From the NCBI GenBank assembly GCA_002707155.1, contig PAME01000018.1, positions 124,001-188,000 of the forward strand: 64,000 nucleotides of DNA, read 5' to 3'. The first letter of the stretch is position 1. Each line of letters opens with the position of its first letter. Source of the DNA: Crocinitomicaceae bacterium. GTDB taxonomy: Bacteria > Bacteroidota > Bacteroidia > Flavobacteriales_G > Salibacteraceae. Both the position numbers and the translations under genes were made by a program. Below are positions 39,029-47,670 of this stretch, piece by piece. The notes under the pieces are model-generated. The model was not told where the DNA came from, made no database searches, and was given only the letters and a program-made list of their open reading frames with translations.

Positions 39029-40895
39029 TCGAGTTATCGCTGCTCTTTGTTTAGTTCTCCTCTGTGGTGGCTCGGTAAAGCTATTTGCGCAAAAAGACGT
39101 TGATATATCTACAAGCCTCGATGAATTCGAGGTGTTGGGGCAAATAAAGCTCGATCCGGTATTCAAGAATATACTATTAGATACTGGTTTAATGCAATCA
39201 GTACCAGCAATTTCATTCGATCAAATTCTTAAATATCAAACCAATTTATACGTAAGGGATTACGGGTCTGGTGCATTGAGTTCAGTTTCTTTTCGCGGTT
39301 TTAGCTCTAGACATACCGCCGTATTTTGGGAGGATATGCCGGTAACAAGTTCAATGAATAAAACCTTTGACGGTGGTTTGTTTCCGACGTTTATGGCTGA
39401 AGAAGTCTCTATTCAATATGGCGCTGCTGGAATGATAAATGGCACTGGCGGGTTAGGCGGAACTATCAAGTTGAATGCAAATCCTGAATTTAAGAAAGGT
39501 GAGGTATTGAAATTTGAGCAATCAATAACAAGCATCAACAATGCTTCGACTGGAATAATGTATCGTCGCTCTAATTCTAAGTTTATAAGCTCTACGCATT
39601 TTAGTGCGCAATACGGAGCCAATGAATTTGCTTACCAGAACCCAAATGAGCAAGTTGTGAAGGAGCAAAAAATGCTTGGTGCAGGAAATCAAATATTATC
39701 GGGGCAGCAAAAATTCTTATGGAAATTAAAGAAAAAAGGTATTCTAAAATGGAATTCCTTCTTACAATCGGGTGCTCGGAGAATGCCTCATTTGACTTAT
39801 CAAAAAGAGGTTGCTGAGTCGCAAAATGACAACACGCTCTTGTCGAACTTAAATTATTCAAGACAATTTGGAACAGCTCAGCTTAAAGTCGTTGCAGGGT
39901 TAAAGGCAAGTGAATTACAATACCAAAATGAGGCAATAGCTTTAAATGATAGAGGGTCAGAACGCGCTGCATTTGGTCAATTTAGAGTAAAGTATTGGTT
40001 GTTCGAAAGGCTCAAAATGGAAAATGCCATAGTCTACAACCATGCGTTTGCCAGTCACCCGGAGTATGACGGTGGGCAGCAGCAAATTGATGCACAGCAT
40101 ATACAGCAGGCATCTTTCGAATGGCGGCAGTGGTTATTTCACGGGTTAATCAAAACACAGGTAATTGACGATAATTTTCTTCCTGTTTTACCATCCTTGG
40201 GGGCGCGTTGGAAGTCGAAGAAATCTTGGTTGGTGATTAAAGGAAATGGAGCTTATCACGCAATGGCTCCTTCTTTAAATGATTTATACTGGAGTGTTGG
40301 AGGGAACCCTGACCTAAAGCCAGAGAAAGGCTGGACAGGTGAATTTAGTTTGAGTTCGGAACTAGATACTGGATTTAATTATAGTGTTACTGCTTTTTTA
40401 AGTAGCATAGAAAATCGCATTTTATGGCAACCACAATCTGGTGGGGTTTGGACTGCGGGTAATGTGTCAAGCGTAATTAATAGCGGAGTCGAATCTTCAA
40501 TATCCTACAGAAAATTGCTATGGAACGCAGTGAAAAGCAATATTATTTTGAATTACAGCTATAATTCTGCTGCAGATAGTGCTGGTATTCAATTGGCCTA
40601 TATTCCTGCTCAAAGAATTGCGTTGCAAGGGATGCTTCAATGGCGAAATATCGGTGTTACTTACGGTCAGCGATTTACCGATAAACGCTTTTTAAACAGC
40701 GATAATTCAGCCTACTTACCCTCGTTTTTTAATGCCACTTTAGGTGTAAACTACACCCTTGATACTGGTAAGGAAGGGCGCTTGGTTTTGGGCTGCCAAG
40801 TTGAGAATTTATACAATGAACCTTATCAAGAAGTGGCAAACCGACCTATGCCAAATCGTTATTTTATAGTTAATATAAAATTCATTAAATCATGA
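39003..40895 (+). CDS. btuB: TonB-dependent outer-membrane receptor, BtuB-like
   Basis: 630 aa from a TTG start that overlaps the upstream gene by 26 bases; no ATG is available before the signal peptide (VIAALCLVLLCGGSVKLFAQ). Plug domain at about residues 60-175 (ISFDQILKYQTNLYVRDYGSGALSS, VSFRGFSSRHTAVFWEDMPV, SIQYGAAGMINGTGGLGGTI), then a 22-strand-type barrel ending NRPMPNRYFIVNIKFIKS with a terminal aromatic-rich strand. Receptors of this family import cobalamin and siderophores using TonB energy. The cobalamin riboswitch upstream and the BtuG-like gene downstream point to B12 as substrate. Confidence 0.9.
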   Translation: MFQNWSCNSRVIAALCLVLLCGGSVKLFAQKDVDISTSLDEFEVLGQIKLDPVFKNILLDTGLMQSVPAISFDQILKYQTNLYVRDYGSGALSSVSFRGFSSRHTAVFWEDMPVTSSMNKTFDGGLFPTFMAEEVSIQYGAAGMINGTGGLGGTIKLNANPEFKKGEVLKFEQSITSINNASTGIMYRRSNSKFISSTHFSAQYGANEFAYQNPNEQVVKEQKMLGAGNQILSGQQKFLWKLKKKGILKWNSFLQSGARRMPHLTYQKEVAESQNDNTLLSNLNYSRQFGTAQLKVVAGLKASELQYQNEAIALNDRGSERAAFGQFRVKYWLFERLKMENAIVYNHAFASHPEYDGGQQQIDAQHIQQASFEWRQWLFHGLIKTQVIDDNFLPVLPSLGARWKSKKSWLVIKGNGAYHAMAPSLNDLYWSVGGNPDLKPEKGWTGEFSLSSELDTGFNYSVTAFLSSIENRILWQPQSGGVWTAGNVSSVINSGVESSISYRKLLWNAVKSNIILNYSYNSAADSAGIQLAYIPAQRIALQGMLQWRNIGVTYGQRFTDKRFLNSDNSAYLPSFFNATLGVNYTLDTGKEGRLVLGCQVENLYNEPYQEVANRPMPNRYFIVNIKFIKS

Positions 40896-41935
40896 GGTTA
40901 GGAATTTTATTTGTAGTATTACTTTTAGTATTTTCTTGCAAAAAAGACAAACCATTTGGCCCGCAAGGATTGGAAGAAACGGTAAGTGAAGTAGATACTG
41001 CCGTTACACATTTTTATGTAACTAACGAAGGAAATTTCACCCTTTCAAATGCTTCTATTACCGACTATGAAATCGAAACGGTCACTATTAGACAAAACGC
41101 ATTTGAACAGGCAAACAAACAAGCCTTAGGAGACGTTGCACAATCACTTTTGGTTTCTGGAAACACGGGCTACCTTTTTATAAATAATTCGAATGAAGTT
41201 ATCAAAGTTTCATTGCCAAGTTTAAAAGAGCAGGCTAGAATGACCGTTCAGAGTCCTAGATATGGATTGATAACTTCTACTGGAGAATTTTGGGTAACAT
41301 CACTCAATAAAAAGGACATTTTCGTTTTGGATACTTCTAATCTGAACATAACAAAAACATTGGTCGCTAACGACTGGTTGGAGGAATTGGTAGAAGCAGA
41401 CAATCATATTTTTGCTTGTAATGTTAATCAGCATGCAGTTGACGTGTATTCTTTGGAAGGAAAACAGATAAAGTCAATAGCTGTTGGGAACCAGCCACAA
41501 AGCATAGTTGTCGATAACAAAGGCATGGTTTGGGTGCTTTGTGATGGTGGTTATAATCCAAGAGATAGAAAACTGGCTAGACTTATGGAAATTGACCCAA
41601 TTTCATTAAGCTACACTTCCAGCTACACGTTTAAAGACATTGAAAATTCTCCGGCCCGTCTGCGATATAATACAACTAACGGTATGTTCTATTTTTTGAA
41701 CCGTTCAGTGTATAGCTTTACTGGTGATTTTAATAAAGAGCCGCAAGAAATATTCAAACAAGAAGGATCAAATTTTTATGGATTAGGTGTTGATTCGGAA
41801 AGTGGAAATGTTATCGTAACGGACGCCAAGGATTATAGCAAAAGAGGGAGAGCTTATGTTTTAAATTCTTCTGGTAGTTTGTTGTACGACTTTGAAACTG
41901 GGGTGATTCCGCAGGATGTAGTGGTTTATCGGTAG
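40892..41935 (+). CDS. btuG: BtuG-like B12-binding beta-propeller lipoprotein
   Basis: 347 aa lipoprotein (LLLVFSCKKD, Cys16) with a seven-bladed YncE-like propeller: THFYVTNEGNFTLSNASITDYE, LGDVAQSLLVSGNTGYLFINNS, GEFWVTSLNKKDIFVLD, IKSIAVGNQPQSIVVD, GNVIVTDAKDYSKRGRAYV. This matches BtuG, which in Bacteroides thetaiotaomicron is a surface lipoprotein that binds cobalamin very tightly and forms a lid on BtuB. It overlaps the receptor gene by 4 bases (ATGA). It completes a riboswitch-DUF4465-surface protein-BtuB-BtuG operon. Confidence 0.9.
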   Translation: MRLGILFVVLLLVFSCKKDKPFGPQGLEETVSEVDTAVTHFYVTNEGNFTLSNASITDYEIETVTIRQNAFEQANKQALGDVAQSLLVSGNTGYLFINNSNEVIKVSLPSLKEQARMTVQSPRYGLITSTGEFWVTSLNKKDIFVLDTSNLNITKTLVANDWLEELVEADNHIFACNVNQHAVDVYSLEGKQIKSIAVGNQPQSIVVDNKGMVWVLCDGGYNPRDRKLARLMEIDPISLSYTSSYTFKDIENSPARLRYNTTNGMFYFLNRSVYSFTGDFNKEPQEIFKQEGSNFYGLGVDSESGNVIVTDAKDYSKRGRAYVLNSSGSLLYDFETGVIPQDVVVYR

Positions 41936-41995
41936 TTAATCCTGTGTTGTTTAAAAGTATGAAGTTATTAGTCTGAAACAGGCCTATTTGCTAAA

Positions 41996-42066
41996 GTTAT
42001 CCTGAATTTATTTGAGGATCTCCTTTTATCAGTTAGCAGAGATACTTACACAAGTTCAGAATGACC
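41996..42066. repeat. Fold-back intergenic repeat (degenerate CATGCTGAA family)
   Basis: GTTATCCTGAATTTATTTGA and the GGATCTCC after it are followed by a 15-base spacer and an imperfect inverted arm ending CAAGTTCAGAATGACC. It resembles the copies at 43447 and 56287. Probably a mobile or terminator-like repeat scattered in the genome. Confidence 0.5.
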
Positions 42067-42181
42067 CTTTACTAAAACAGCTTACTAATTATTCCTTTGG
42101 TTAAACAATCCAAAACGTCAAAGTCAATCCTCAAATCAAGTTCTCACTTTCTTTATTTTTACATCCTCAAAATCTAATATT

Positions 42182-43357
42182 ATGAAGGAAGTATATATCG
42201 TATCAGCCGTACGAACACCAATCGGAAGTTTCATGGGAAGTTTATCTTCAGTTCCTGCACCAAAACTAGGAGCTGCAGCTATTAAAGGCGCATTGGAAAA
42301 AGGTGGAGTTGATCCTAAGATTATTGATGAAGTAATAATGGGTAACGTAATGTCTGCCAATTTGGGTCAAGCACCTGCGCGCCAAGCTGCAATGTTTGCT
42401 GGGTTGGATCAAGATGTTCCTTGTACTACTGTAAATAAAGTTTGCGCTTCAGGAATGAAAGCCATTGCAATGGCTGCTCAATCTATTAAAGCTGGCGATA
42501 ACGAAGTGGTTATTGCAGGCGGTATGGAAAACATGAGTTCCGTTCCTCATTACATGCAAGCTAGAAACGGTGTTAAATTGGGCAATATCAATATGATTGA
42601 CGGAATGGTTAAAGATGGTCTTACCGACGTCTATAACGATACACACATGGGCGTTTGTGCTGATATGTGTGCTAAGGAGTATGGATTCTCCAGAGAAGAC
42701 CAAGATGCGTTCGCTATTGAATCTTACAATCGATCTGCTGCTGCTTGGGAAGCTGGTAAATTCAACGACGAAATTGTACCAGTAGAAGTTCCTCAAAGAA
42801 GAGGTGATGCAGTTATTGTAAATAAGGACGAGGAATATTCAAACGTGAGAATGGACAAAATTCCAACGTTACGTCCAGCTTTTCAAAAAGACGGAACGGT
42901 TACAGCTGCAAATGCTTCGACATTAAATGACGGTGCTTCTGCATTGATTTTAGCAAGCGCTGAGGCGGTTGAGAAATACAACTTAACTCCATTGGCGAAA
43001 GTTACTTCGTATGCTGATGCAGCTCAAGCGCCAGAATGGTTTACTACAGCACCTTCAAAGGCAGTTCCAATTGCATTGGGCAAAGCGGATTTATCGACTT
43101 CAGATGTTGATTATTGGGAATTGAACGAAGCTTTTTCTGTTGTTGGATTAGCAAACACTAAGGAGTTGGGATTAGATCCAGCTAAGGTGGACGTTAACGG
43201 TGGTGCTGTTTCATTGGGACACCCACTTGGGAATTCTGGTTCTAGAATCATTGTTACCTTGATTAACGTGCTAAAACAAAACAACGGGAAATACGGTGGT
43301 GCAGGTATTTGTAATGGAGGCGGTGGTGCTTCTGCTATGATTATCGAGAACGTATAG
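42182..43357 (+). CDS. Acetyl-CoA C-acetyltransferase (thiolase)
   Basis: 391 aa thiolase condensing two acetyl-CoA to acetoacetyl-CoA, or the reverse in fatty-acid breakdown. Catalytic residues are Cys88 (NKVCASGMKAI), His347 (GHPLGNSGSR; the usual GHPIGASG is altered, as is common in Bacteroidota) and Cys377 (GICNGGGGASAM). NEAFSVV near residue 315 completes the family motifs. Monocistronic: an unremarkable intergenic with a fold-back repeat precedes it and a terminator follows. It is often annotated atoB or phaA; the choice is not decidable here. Confidence 0.95.
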   Translation: MKEVYIVSAVRTPIGSFMGSLSSVPAPKLGAAAIKGALEKGGVDPKIIDEVIMGNVMSANLGQAPARQAAMFAGLDQDVPCTTVNKVCASGMKAIAMAAQSIKAGDNEVVIAGGMENMSSVPHYMQARNGVKLGNINMIDGMVKDGLTDVYNDTHMGVCADMCAKEYGFSREDQDAFAIESYNRSAAAWEAGKFNDEIVPVEVPQRRGDAVIVNKDEEYSNVRMDKIPTLRPAFQKDGTVTAANASTLNDGASALILASAEAVEKYNLTPLAKVTSYADAAQAPEWFTTAPSKAVPIALGKADLSTSDVDYWELNEAFSVVGLANTKELGLDPAKVDVNGGAVSLGHPLGNSGSRIIVTLINVLKQNNGKYGGAGICNGGGGASAMIIENV

Positions 43358-43379
43358 TATTACAAAACATATTGAATTG

Positions 43380-43409
43380 AAAAAGCCTCGAGGAATCGGG
43401 GCTTTTTTT
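43380..43409 (+). terminator. Rho-independent terminator after the thiolase gene
   Basis: AAAAAGCCTCG, a 6-base loop, CGGGGCTTTTTTT: a GC-rich stem with one G-T pair and a long T-run, 23 bases after the stop. Confidence 0.8.
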
Positions 43410-43446
43410 GTGGTTGATGCGGCTGAACAGCCAAATCATTAAACTG

Positions 43447-43472
43447 GCATGCTGAAATAAATTCAGCATGAC
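43447..43472. repeat. Inverted repeat GCATGCTGAA...TTCAGCATGAC
   Basis: Near-perfect 10-base arms around ATAAA. Same family as 56287-56314 and the degenerate copy at 41996; such 'CATGCTGAA' hairpins are widespread in Bacteroidota intergenic regions. Confidence 0.6.
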
Positions 43473-43732
43473 CTTTGAGAAAAAGGAATGAATCGTTTTT
43501 CTTTGAGATTAGTAATTTTTGTTATTTGCTTTTAGTGTTGGAAATGCAAATTCGCCAAAGTAAGCAAGTTAAAAGGTTTACTCTTTATTGACTTCGCGCT
43601 TAGGTTCTAAAATGTTCTTAAATCGATTGAAGAAAATCAAAAATATAATGAGTAACCTGCTAACTCTAAGAGAAATTTACCCGTTTCGATTACAGATTAA
43701 ATGCAATCAAAAATATGTTTAAGCAAGTGAAT

Positions 43733-44146
43733 CTAATTTTTAATCAATTTTCCACTTTGCTTTTTCCCGTCTAGAGTTAAAATGTAAAAGTACATTCCGG
43801 CCTTTAAATTTGTAGTTTCTATTGATTCAGTGCTATTTACCTCTTTTAACATTACCTGCCGCCCTTGCATGTCAAATAGTTCGAAAGTAATTTGTTGATA
43901 TTCTCCTGGTGTTTCGATATGAAGTGTTTCCGATAATGGATTAGGATAAACCTTTGCAGTTTTACGCTCCACATCATCTTCAATAGAGGCAGCAGGGTTT
44001 TCATCGGAATAGAAATAATCCTTTTCTTCTTCTAAATCCCAGCTGCTAGTTGTTGAATTCAATATAGAATGTGAATAATTGACCAGTTTATTATTGGAAA
44101 GTAACCACTACAAAGAAACCAAACAACAAACAAGCAAAAACCCCAT
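43733..44146 (-). pseudogene. Small T9SS type A cargo protein, possibly interrupted in its signal peptide
   Basis: The clear part (43733-44062 from a TTG start, 109 aa) is a type A sorting domain (AKVYPNPLSETLHIETP, FELFDMQGRQVML, LKAGMYFYILTLDGKK) with a short acidic N-terminal stretch and no signal peptide. In the same frame upstream there is ATG at 44144-44146 reading MGFLLVCCLVSL, then TAG (44108-44110), then WLLSNNKLVNYSHS leading into the annotated part. This looks like a signal peptide broken by one stop codon. The alternative is that the upstream part is chance and the gene is a decayed tail of a larger cargo protein. Confidence 0.6.
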
Positions 44147-44218
44147 ATATTATTGAATTATAGTAATCATTAAGCACAAATAAATTAATATTTACTTTGT
44201 GTTGTTATGAGTTTATTA

Positions 44219-44261
44219 GGTACAAATTTGTACCTTTATTGTACCTCAAATTTTGAGGTAC
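44219..44261. promoter_or_regulatory. Pair of perfect palindromes, candidate operator
   Basis: GGTACAAATTTGTACC (44219-44234) and GTACCTCAAA-T-TTTGAGGTAC (44241-44261), 6 bases apart and sharing the word GGTACAAAT. They lie in the divergent gap between the 43733 and 44390 genes, followed by a TTG-17-TTATTTG promoter-like pair for the latter. Confidence 0.5.
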
Positions 44262-44389
44262 AAATATCAGAGCATTAATCATGTTAATTTTGCACAATAT
44301 CTAAAGTACTTATTTGTCTGTTGATCATTTTTATAAAAAGAGTCATTATTGTATCAAAGTAGATCAACAGAAACTTAAACTAAACTATA

Positions 44390-44866
44390 ATGAAAAGAAT
44401 CACGTTCTTCTTATGTGTGTTATTTGCCACCCCTCTTTTGTATTCGCAAGAGACCATAACTGCAGCGGGTGGAGAGGCTACAGGCAGTGGAACAGCCAGT
44501 TATTCTATTGGCCAAGTAGCTTATAGTAATAATACAGGCAGTAATGGCTCAGTAAGCCAAGGTGTGCAGCAAGCCTATACAATTGTGGATGTAGTTGATT
44601 TAGTTGGAGGATTAGCAGCGATTAATCTTGAGTTAGTTGCCTATCCTAACCCAACAAATAGTGCATTGACACTTAATATTGGTAATTACAACAACCAAAA
44701 TTTGACCTATCGATTGTGCGATATGCAAGGAAAATTATTGGATAGTCAAAAAGTGAATAATAGTAGCACTGAAATTGGCATGCAAAATTTACCTGCAAGC
44801 ACATATCTATTAAATATAATAGACCAAGAATCTTTAATCAAAACCTTTAGAATAATTAAAAATTAA
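44390..44866 (+). CDS. Small secreted protein with type A T9SS sorting domain
   Basis: 158 aa with a signal peptide (ITFFLCVLFATPLLYSQ). A short Gly/Ser-rich N-terminal module (ETITAAGGEATGSGTASYSIGQVAYS, SVSQGVQQAY) is typical of a common Bacteroidota surface family. It is followed by a type A sorting domain (LVAYPNPTNSALTLNIG to YLLNIIDQESLIKTFRI). Most of the protein is sorting domain, so the function may be a small surface or released factor. Starts an apparent two-gene unit with the DUF1566-like gene 6 bases downstream. Confidence 0.85.
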   Translation: MKRITFFLCVLFATPLLYSQETITAAGGEATGSGTASYSIGQVAYSNNTGSNGSVSQGVQQAYTIVDVVDLVGGLAAINLELVAYPNPTNSALTLNIGNYNNQNLTYRLCDMQGKLLDSQKVNNSSTEIGMQNLPASTYLLNIIDQESLIKTFRIIKN

Positions 44867-44872
44867 AACGCC

Positions 44873-45685
44873 ATGAAAAAATTATACACACTTATAGCCT
44901 CAGTAGTAATAACGTTAACTGTTTTTGCACAAGCACCTTCAAAAATGAGCTACCAAGCAGTGGTTAGAGATGCGGCAGATGCACTAGTAACTAGTCAGGC
45001 AATTGGCATGCAATTAAGTATAGTACAAGGTTCAGTTTCTGGTACAGTAGTTTATGTAGAAACACAAACACCTACGTCTAACCTGAATGGATTAGTAAGT
45101 GTAGAGATTGGCAGCGGAACAGTTGTCTCTGGCACGTTTAACAGCATAGATTGGAGCAAAGGCCCCTACTTTATAAAAACAGAAACCGATCCTACAGGTG
45201 GAACATCTTATACTATTGCAGGAACTAGCGAGTTAATGAGTGTACCTTATGCTTTACATGCAAATACAGCAGATAGCATAGTTGGTGGAATAACAGGACC
45301 AACATACTCGATTGGAGTCTGGCCAGAATTAGGAGGATATGTTTTTTGGATTTCTCCAGATGGAAAGCATGGCTTAGTTTCTGAGATACAGGACCAAGGA
45401 TTAACGAACTGGTATGGTGCTCAAGACGCAATTTCTAATCCTGCAAAGCATTCATTGGCCGCTCAAAAATTTAGAGATTGGAGGCTCCCAACTAAGCACG
45501 AACTAAATGAAATGTATTCTGCAAACGCAGCAATTGGTTCATTTGGAACTAAAACCTATTGGAGTTCTACTCGGAGTGGCAGTACAACTGCATGGAGACA
45601 AAATCTATCGTCAGGAATCCAATTTAATAATACGACTTTCACTATTAGTGCTTTATTCTTTGTTCGTTCTGTTCGAGAGTTTTAA
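44873..45685 (+). CDS. Secreted protein with C-terminal DUF1566-like domain
   Basis: 270 aa with a signal peptide (LIASVVITLTVFAQ). Residues ~20-135 are a beta-rich domain common in Bacteroidota (PSKMSYQAVVRDAADALV, GTSYTIAGTSELMSVPYALHA), also found at the start of phage-tail-like surface proteins. Residues ~150-270 match the DUF1566 fold (FRDWRLPTKHELNEMY, KTYWSSTRSGSTTAWRQNL, FFVRSVREF), related to C-type-lectin-like and Lcl adhesin domains. It lacks a T9SS sorting domain. It probably binds a ligand outside the cell together with the preceding small cargo protein. Confidence 0.85.
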   Translation: MKKLYTLIASVVITLTVFAQAPSKMSYQAVVRDAADALVTSQAIGMQLSIVQGSVSGTVVYVETQTPTSNLNGLVSVEIGSGTVVSGTFNSIDWSKGPYFIKTETDPTGGTSYTIAGTSELMSVPYALHANTADSIVGGITGPTYSIGVWPELGGYVFWISPDGKHGLVSEIQDQGLTNWYGAQDAISNPAKHSLAAQKFRDWRLPTKHELNEMYSANAAIGSFGTKTYWSSTRSGSTTAWRQNLSSGIQFNNTTFTISALFFVRSVREF

Positions 45686-45760
45686 TAATTTATTAGTCCG
45701 TTTAAATAATAAATTACGATAAATTCAAATACTGAAAACTGTTAATAAGAGCCTCTGAGC

Positions 45761-45886
45761 TTAGTGATTTTGTATCAGTCTATCATCTAGTGTTTTCTCA
45801 ATTATTTTATAGGAAAGTAGCCTTACAATTACATAAATAGCAAAAACTATTAATGATTCTATAATTTTAATTACATCTAATTCCAT
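45761..45886 (-). CDS. Possible 41-aa single-helix membrane protein
   Basis: ATG at 45884-45886, preceded by an A/G-rich stretch (GGAAAAAGATAGAA), opens MELDVIKIIESLIVFAIYVI, then VRLLSYKIIEKTLDD and a TAA at 45761-45763. One clear membrane segment at residues 8-25 with a charged tail. No family; it may be co-transcribed with the remnant upstream. Confidence 0.4.
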   Translation of the reverse strand: MELDVIKIIESLIVFAIYVIVRLLSYKIIEKTLDDRLIQNH

Positions 45887-45973
45887 TTCTATCTTTTTCC
45901 TTTTCTATTGAGGTCTTCAGTGAGTACTGACTTCTAATATAACCAGCAATAATTTGTTAAGTGCTTTTCCTTT

Positions 45974-46272
45974 TTATTTGAAAGGCAAAATTATTGGTTT
46001 TAAAACTGCCTCGCTGTTTTGATCGCTTAAATAATAAAACAAATCCAATTCTTGTTCAGCAAGGTTTTTTTTTAATGATAGAGCAGTTCTTTTAAAAAAT
46101 ATATATGCTCATCAATGAAGCCAGAATCACGAGTGATTAATGCTTGTTTTTCTATAAATTTAGACCTAGCTATTATCATTTCTTTCATGAAGCCTGTGTT
46201 TAGGCATACTCGTTTGTATTTTTGATGAAATTTTGTGGAGCAATCATAAAATTTTAAAGCAAATCGAGTTTT
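45974..46272 (-). pseudogene. Probable frameshifted gene remnant (about 95-100 codons)
   Basis: On the minus strand one frame reads RFALKFYDCSTKFHQKYKR, KEMIIARSKFIEKQALITRD and SGFIDEHIY, then stops. The next frame continues FFKRTALSLKKNLAEQELDL and FYYLSDQNSEAVLKPIILPFK before a TAA at 45974-45976. Removing one base at the AT-repeat/A-run around 46094-46106 joins them. An internal ATG lies at 46186-46188. The joined sequence looks protein-like, but no family is recognised. Confidence 0.35.
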
Positions 46273-46310
46273 CTATTTATTGCCAATAAGTTATTAGAAA
46301 TGTACTGTTT

Positions 46311-47549
46311 ATGAATAAAAAAGACTGTAAAATACACATTATTGGAGCGGGAGTTAGTGGACTCGTAGCTGCTAAATTTTTGGAAGATAATGTATACAGT
46401 CCAGTTATTATTGAAGCAACTGAGCGAGTAGGAGGAAGAGTAAAAACCGATGTCGTAAATGGATTTCAATTGGACCACGGTTTTCAGGTCCTACTTACGG
46501 CCTATCCAGCTGCTCAGAAATATCTTGATTTTGGTGCTTTACAATTACAGAAATTTTTACCGGGTGCTTCTATTTTTAAAAATGGCAATCAACTAATTAT
46601 AGGGGATCCGCTAAAAGACTTTTCCTTATTGTTTTCAACCTTGTTTTCAGGCATTGGAAACTTTTCGGATAAACTAAAAATACTAAAGTTGAATAATAAG
46701 CTTAAGCGAAAAAACGTGTCGGCAATATTTGCTGAAAAAGAGCAAACCACTTTGTCTTATTTGCGGGAACTTGGATTTTCGGACGAAATCATTAATGATT
46801 TTTTTAAGCCTTTTTTCAGTGGTATTTTCCTTGAAACAAAACTTGAAACCTCCAGCAGAATGTTTGAGTTTGTGTATAAAATGTTTGGAGAGGGTTATGC
46901 CGCTTTGCCGAAAGCTGGAATTGAGGCGATTCCCAAACAATTGTTGCAAAATTTGAAGAGCACAGCAGTCCAATACAATACGAAAGTGATTTCAATAAAA
47001 GATGGCGAAATTGAGCTGGACGATCAGACAACATTAAACAGTGACTTTACAATAATTACAAGCAACATTAGTAACCTGTGTTCAGGTGCAGAAAATAGTA
47101 TAGTTGAATGGAAATCGTGCGAAAACTTGTATTTCGAAACTGAAGCTAGAGTCATTGATAAGCAATTAATTGGCCTTATTTCTGAAAAGGGAGCGCTAAT
47201 CAATAATATTTTTTATCCGACATGTTTGGAGACTGAGCAAGTACCGCAGAAGGAATTACTGTCGGTAACAGTAATTGACAAGCAAGGTTTAAGCGATGAA
47301 GCGCTTATTGAAGCAGTTAAAAAGGAATTGAACGCCTATTGTGGTATCGAAGCCTGTACCTTCATAAAACACTATACAATTCCTATGGCGTTGCCTAAAT
47401 TAGATAACTTGAAATACGAGTTACCGCCAGCTGAAACAAGATTAAGCTCCCACATTTTTTTAGCGGGAGACACGCAGTTAAATGCTTCCTTAAATGCAGC
47501 TATGATTTCAGGCGAAAGAGCAGCACTTGGTGTCTTAGAGGCGCTTTAA
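46311..47549 (+). CDS. FAD-dependent amine oxidase/protoporphyrinogen-oxidase-like flavoprotein
   Basis: 412 aa. The FAD-binding beta-alpha-beta motif is IHIIGAGVSGLVAAKFLE (residues 8-25), followed by the GGRVKTD signature of amine oxidases/phytoene desaturases (about 41-47) and the C-terminal FLAGDTQLNASLNAAMISGERAA, which places the flavin. The middle includes a substrate domain with hydrophobic helices. The family includes monoamine oxidases, desaturases and protoporphyrinogen oxidase; the missing details do not allow a choice. There is no signal peptide; it is probably cytoplasmic or peripheral on the membrane. Confidence 0.88.
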   Translation: MNKKDCKIHIIGAGVSGLVAAKFLEDNVYSPVIIEATERVGGRVKTDVVNGFQLDHGFQVLLTAYPAAQKYLDFGALQLQKFLPGASIFKNGNQLIIGDPLKDFSLLFSTLFSGIGNFSDKLKILKLNNKLKRKNVSAIFAEKEQTTLSYLRELGFSDEIINDFFKPFFSGIFLETKLETSSRMFEFVYKMFGEGYAALPKAGIEAIPKQLLQNLKSTAVQYNTKVISIKDGEIELDDQTTLNSDFTIITSNISNLCSGAENSIVEWKSCENLYFETEARVIDKQLIGLISEKGALINNIFYPTCLETEQVPQKELLSVTVIDKQGLSDEALIEAVKKELNAYCGIEACTFIKHYTIPMALPKLDNLKYELPPAETRLSSHIFLAGDTQLNASLNAAMISGERAALGVLEAL

Positions 47550-47670
47550 AATATTTTTTCAGTGCTAATTGCAGTCAATAGCTTTTTAATAGGCTAATTT
47601 TATGGCGAATTAAATATATAGTGCGGAAAGCTTCACTTTGCACAAGATTTTTTGATTTAAAATACCACTC

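Larger units (their letters stand above)
43358..43732. other. Intergenic region, 375 bases
   Basis: Holds the thiolase terminator and one CATGCTGAA repeat. The remaining ~260 bases (43473-43732) are AT-rich with no ORF or RNA I can support. Confidence 0.6.
45686..46310. other. Intergenic region of about 620 bases with possible gene remnants
   Basis: Contains a possible 41-aa membrane ORF and a probable decayed gene, both on the minus strand and listed separately. The rest is AT-rich with nothing recognisable. Confidence 0.5.

Noticed and set aside
44873..45685. Prophage tail-fibre gene
   Set aside because: The N-terminal domain resembles tail-like surface proteins, but there are no other phage genes, integrase or att sites around it.
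46254..46478. Minus-strand ORF of 74 codons overlapping the amine oxidase gene
   Set aside because: It lies mostly opposite the clear FAD-binding N-terminus of the plus-strand gene and has no protein-like features there.
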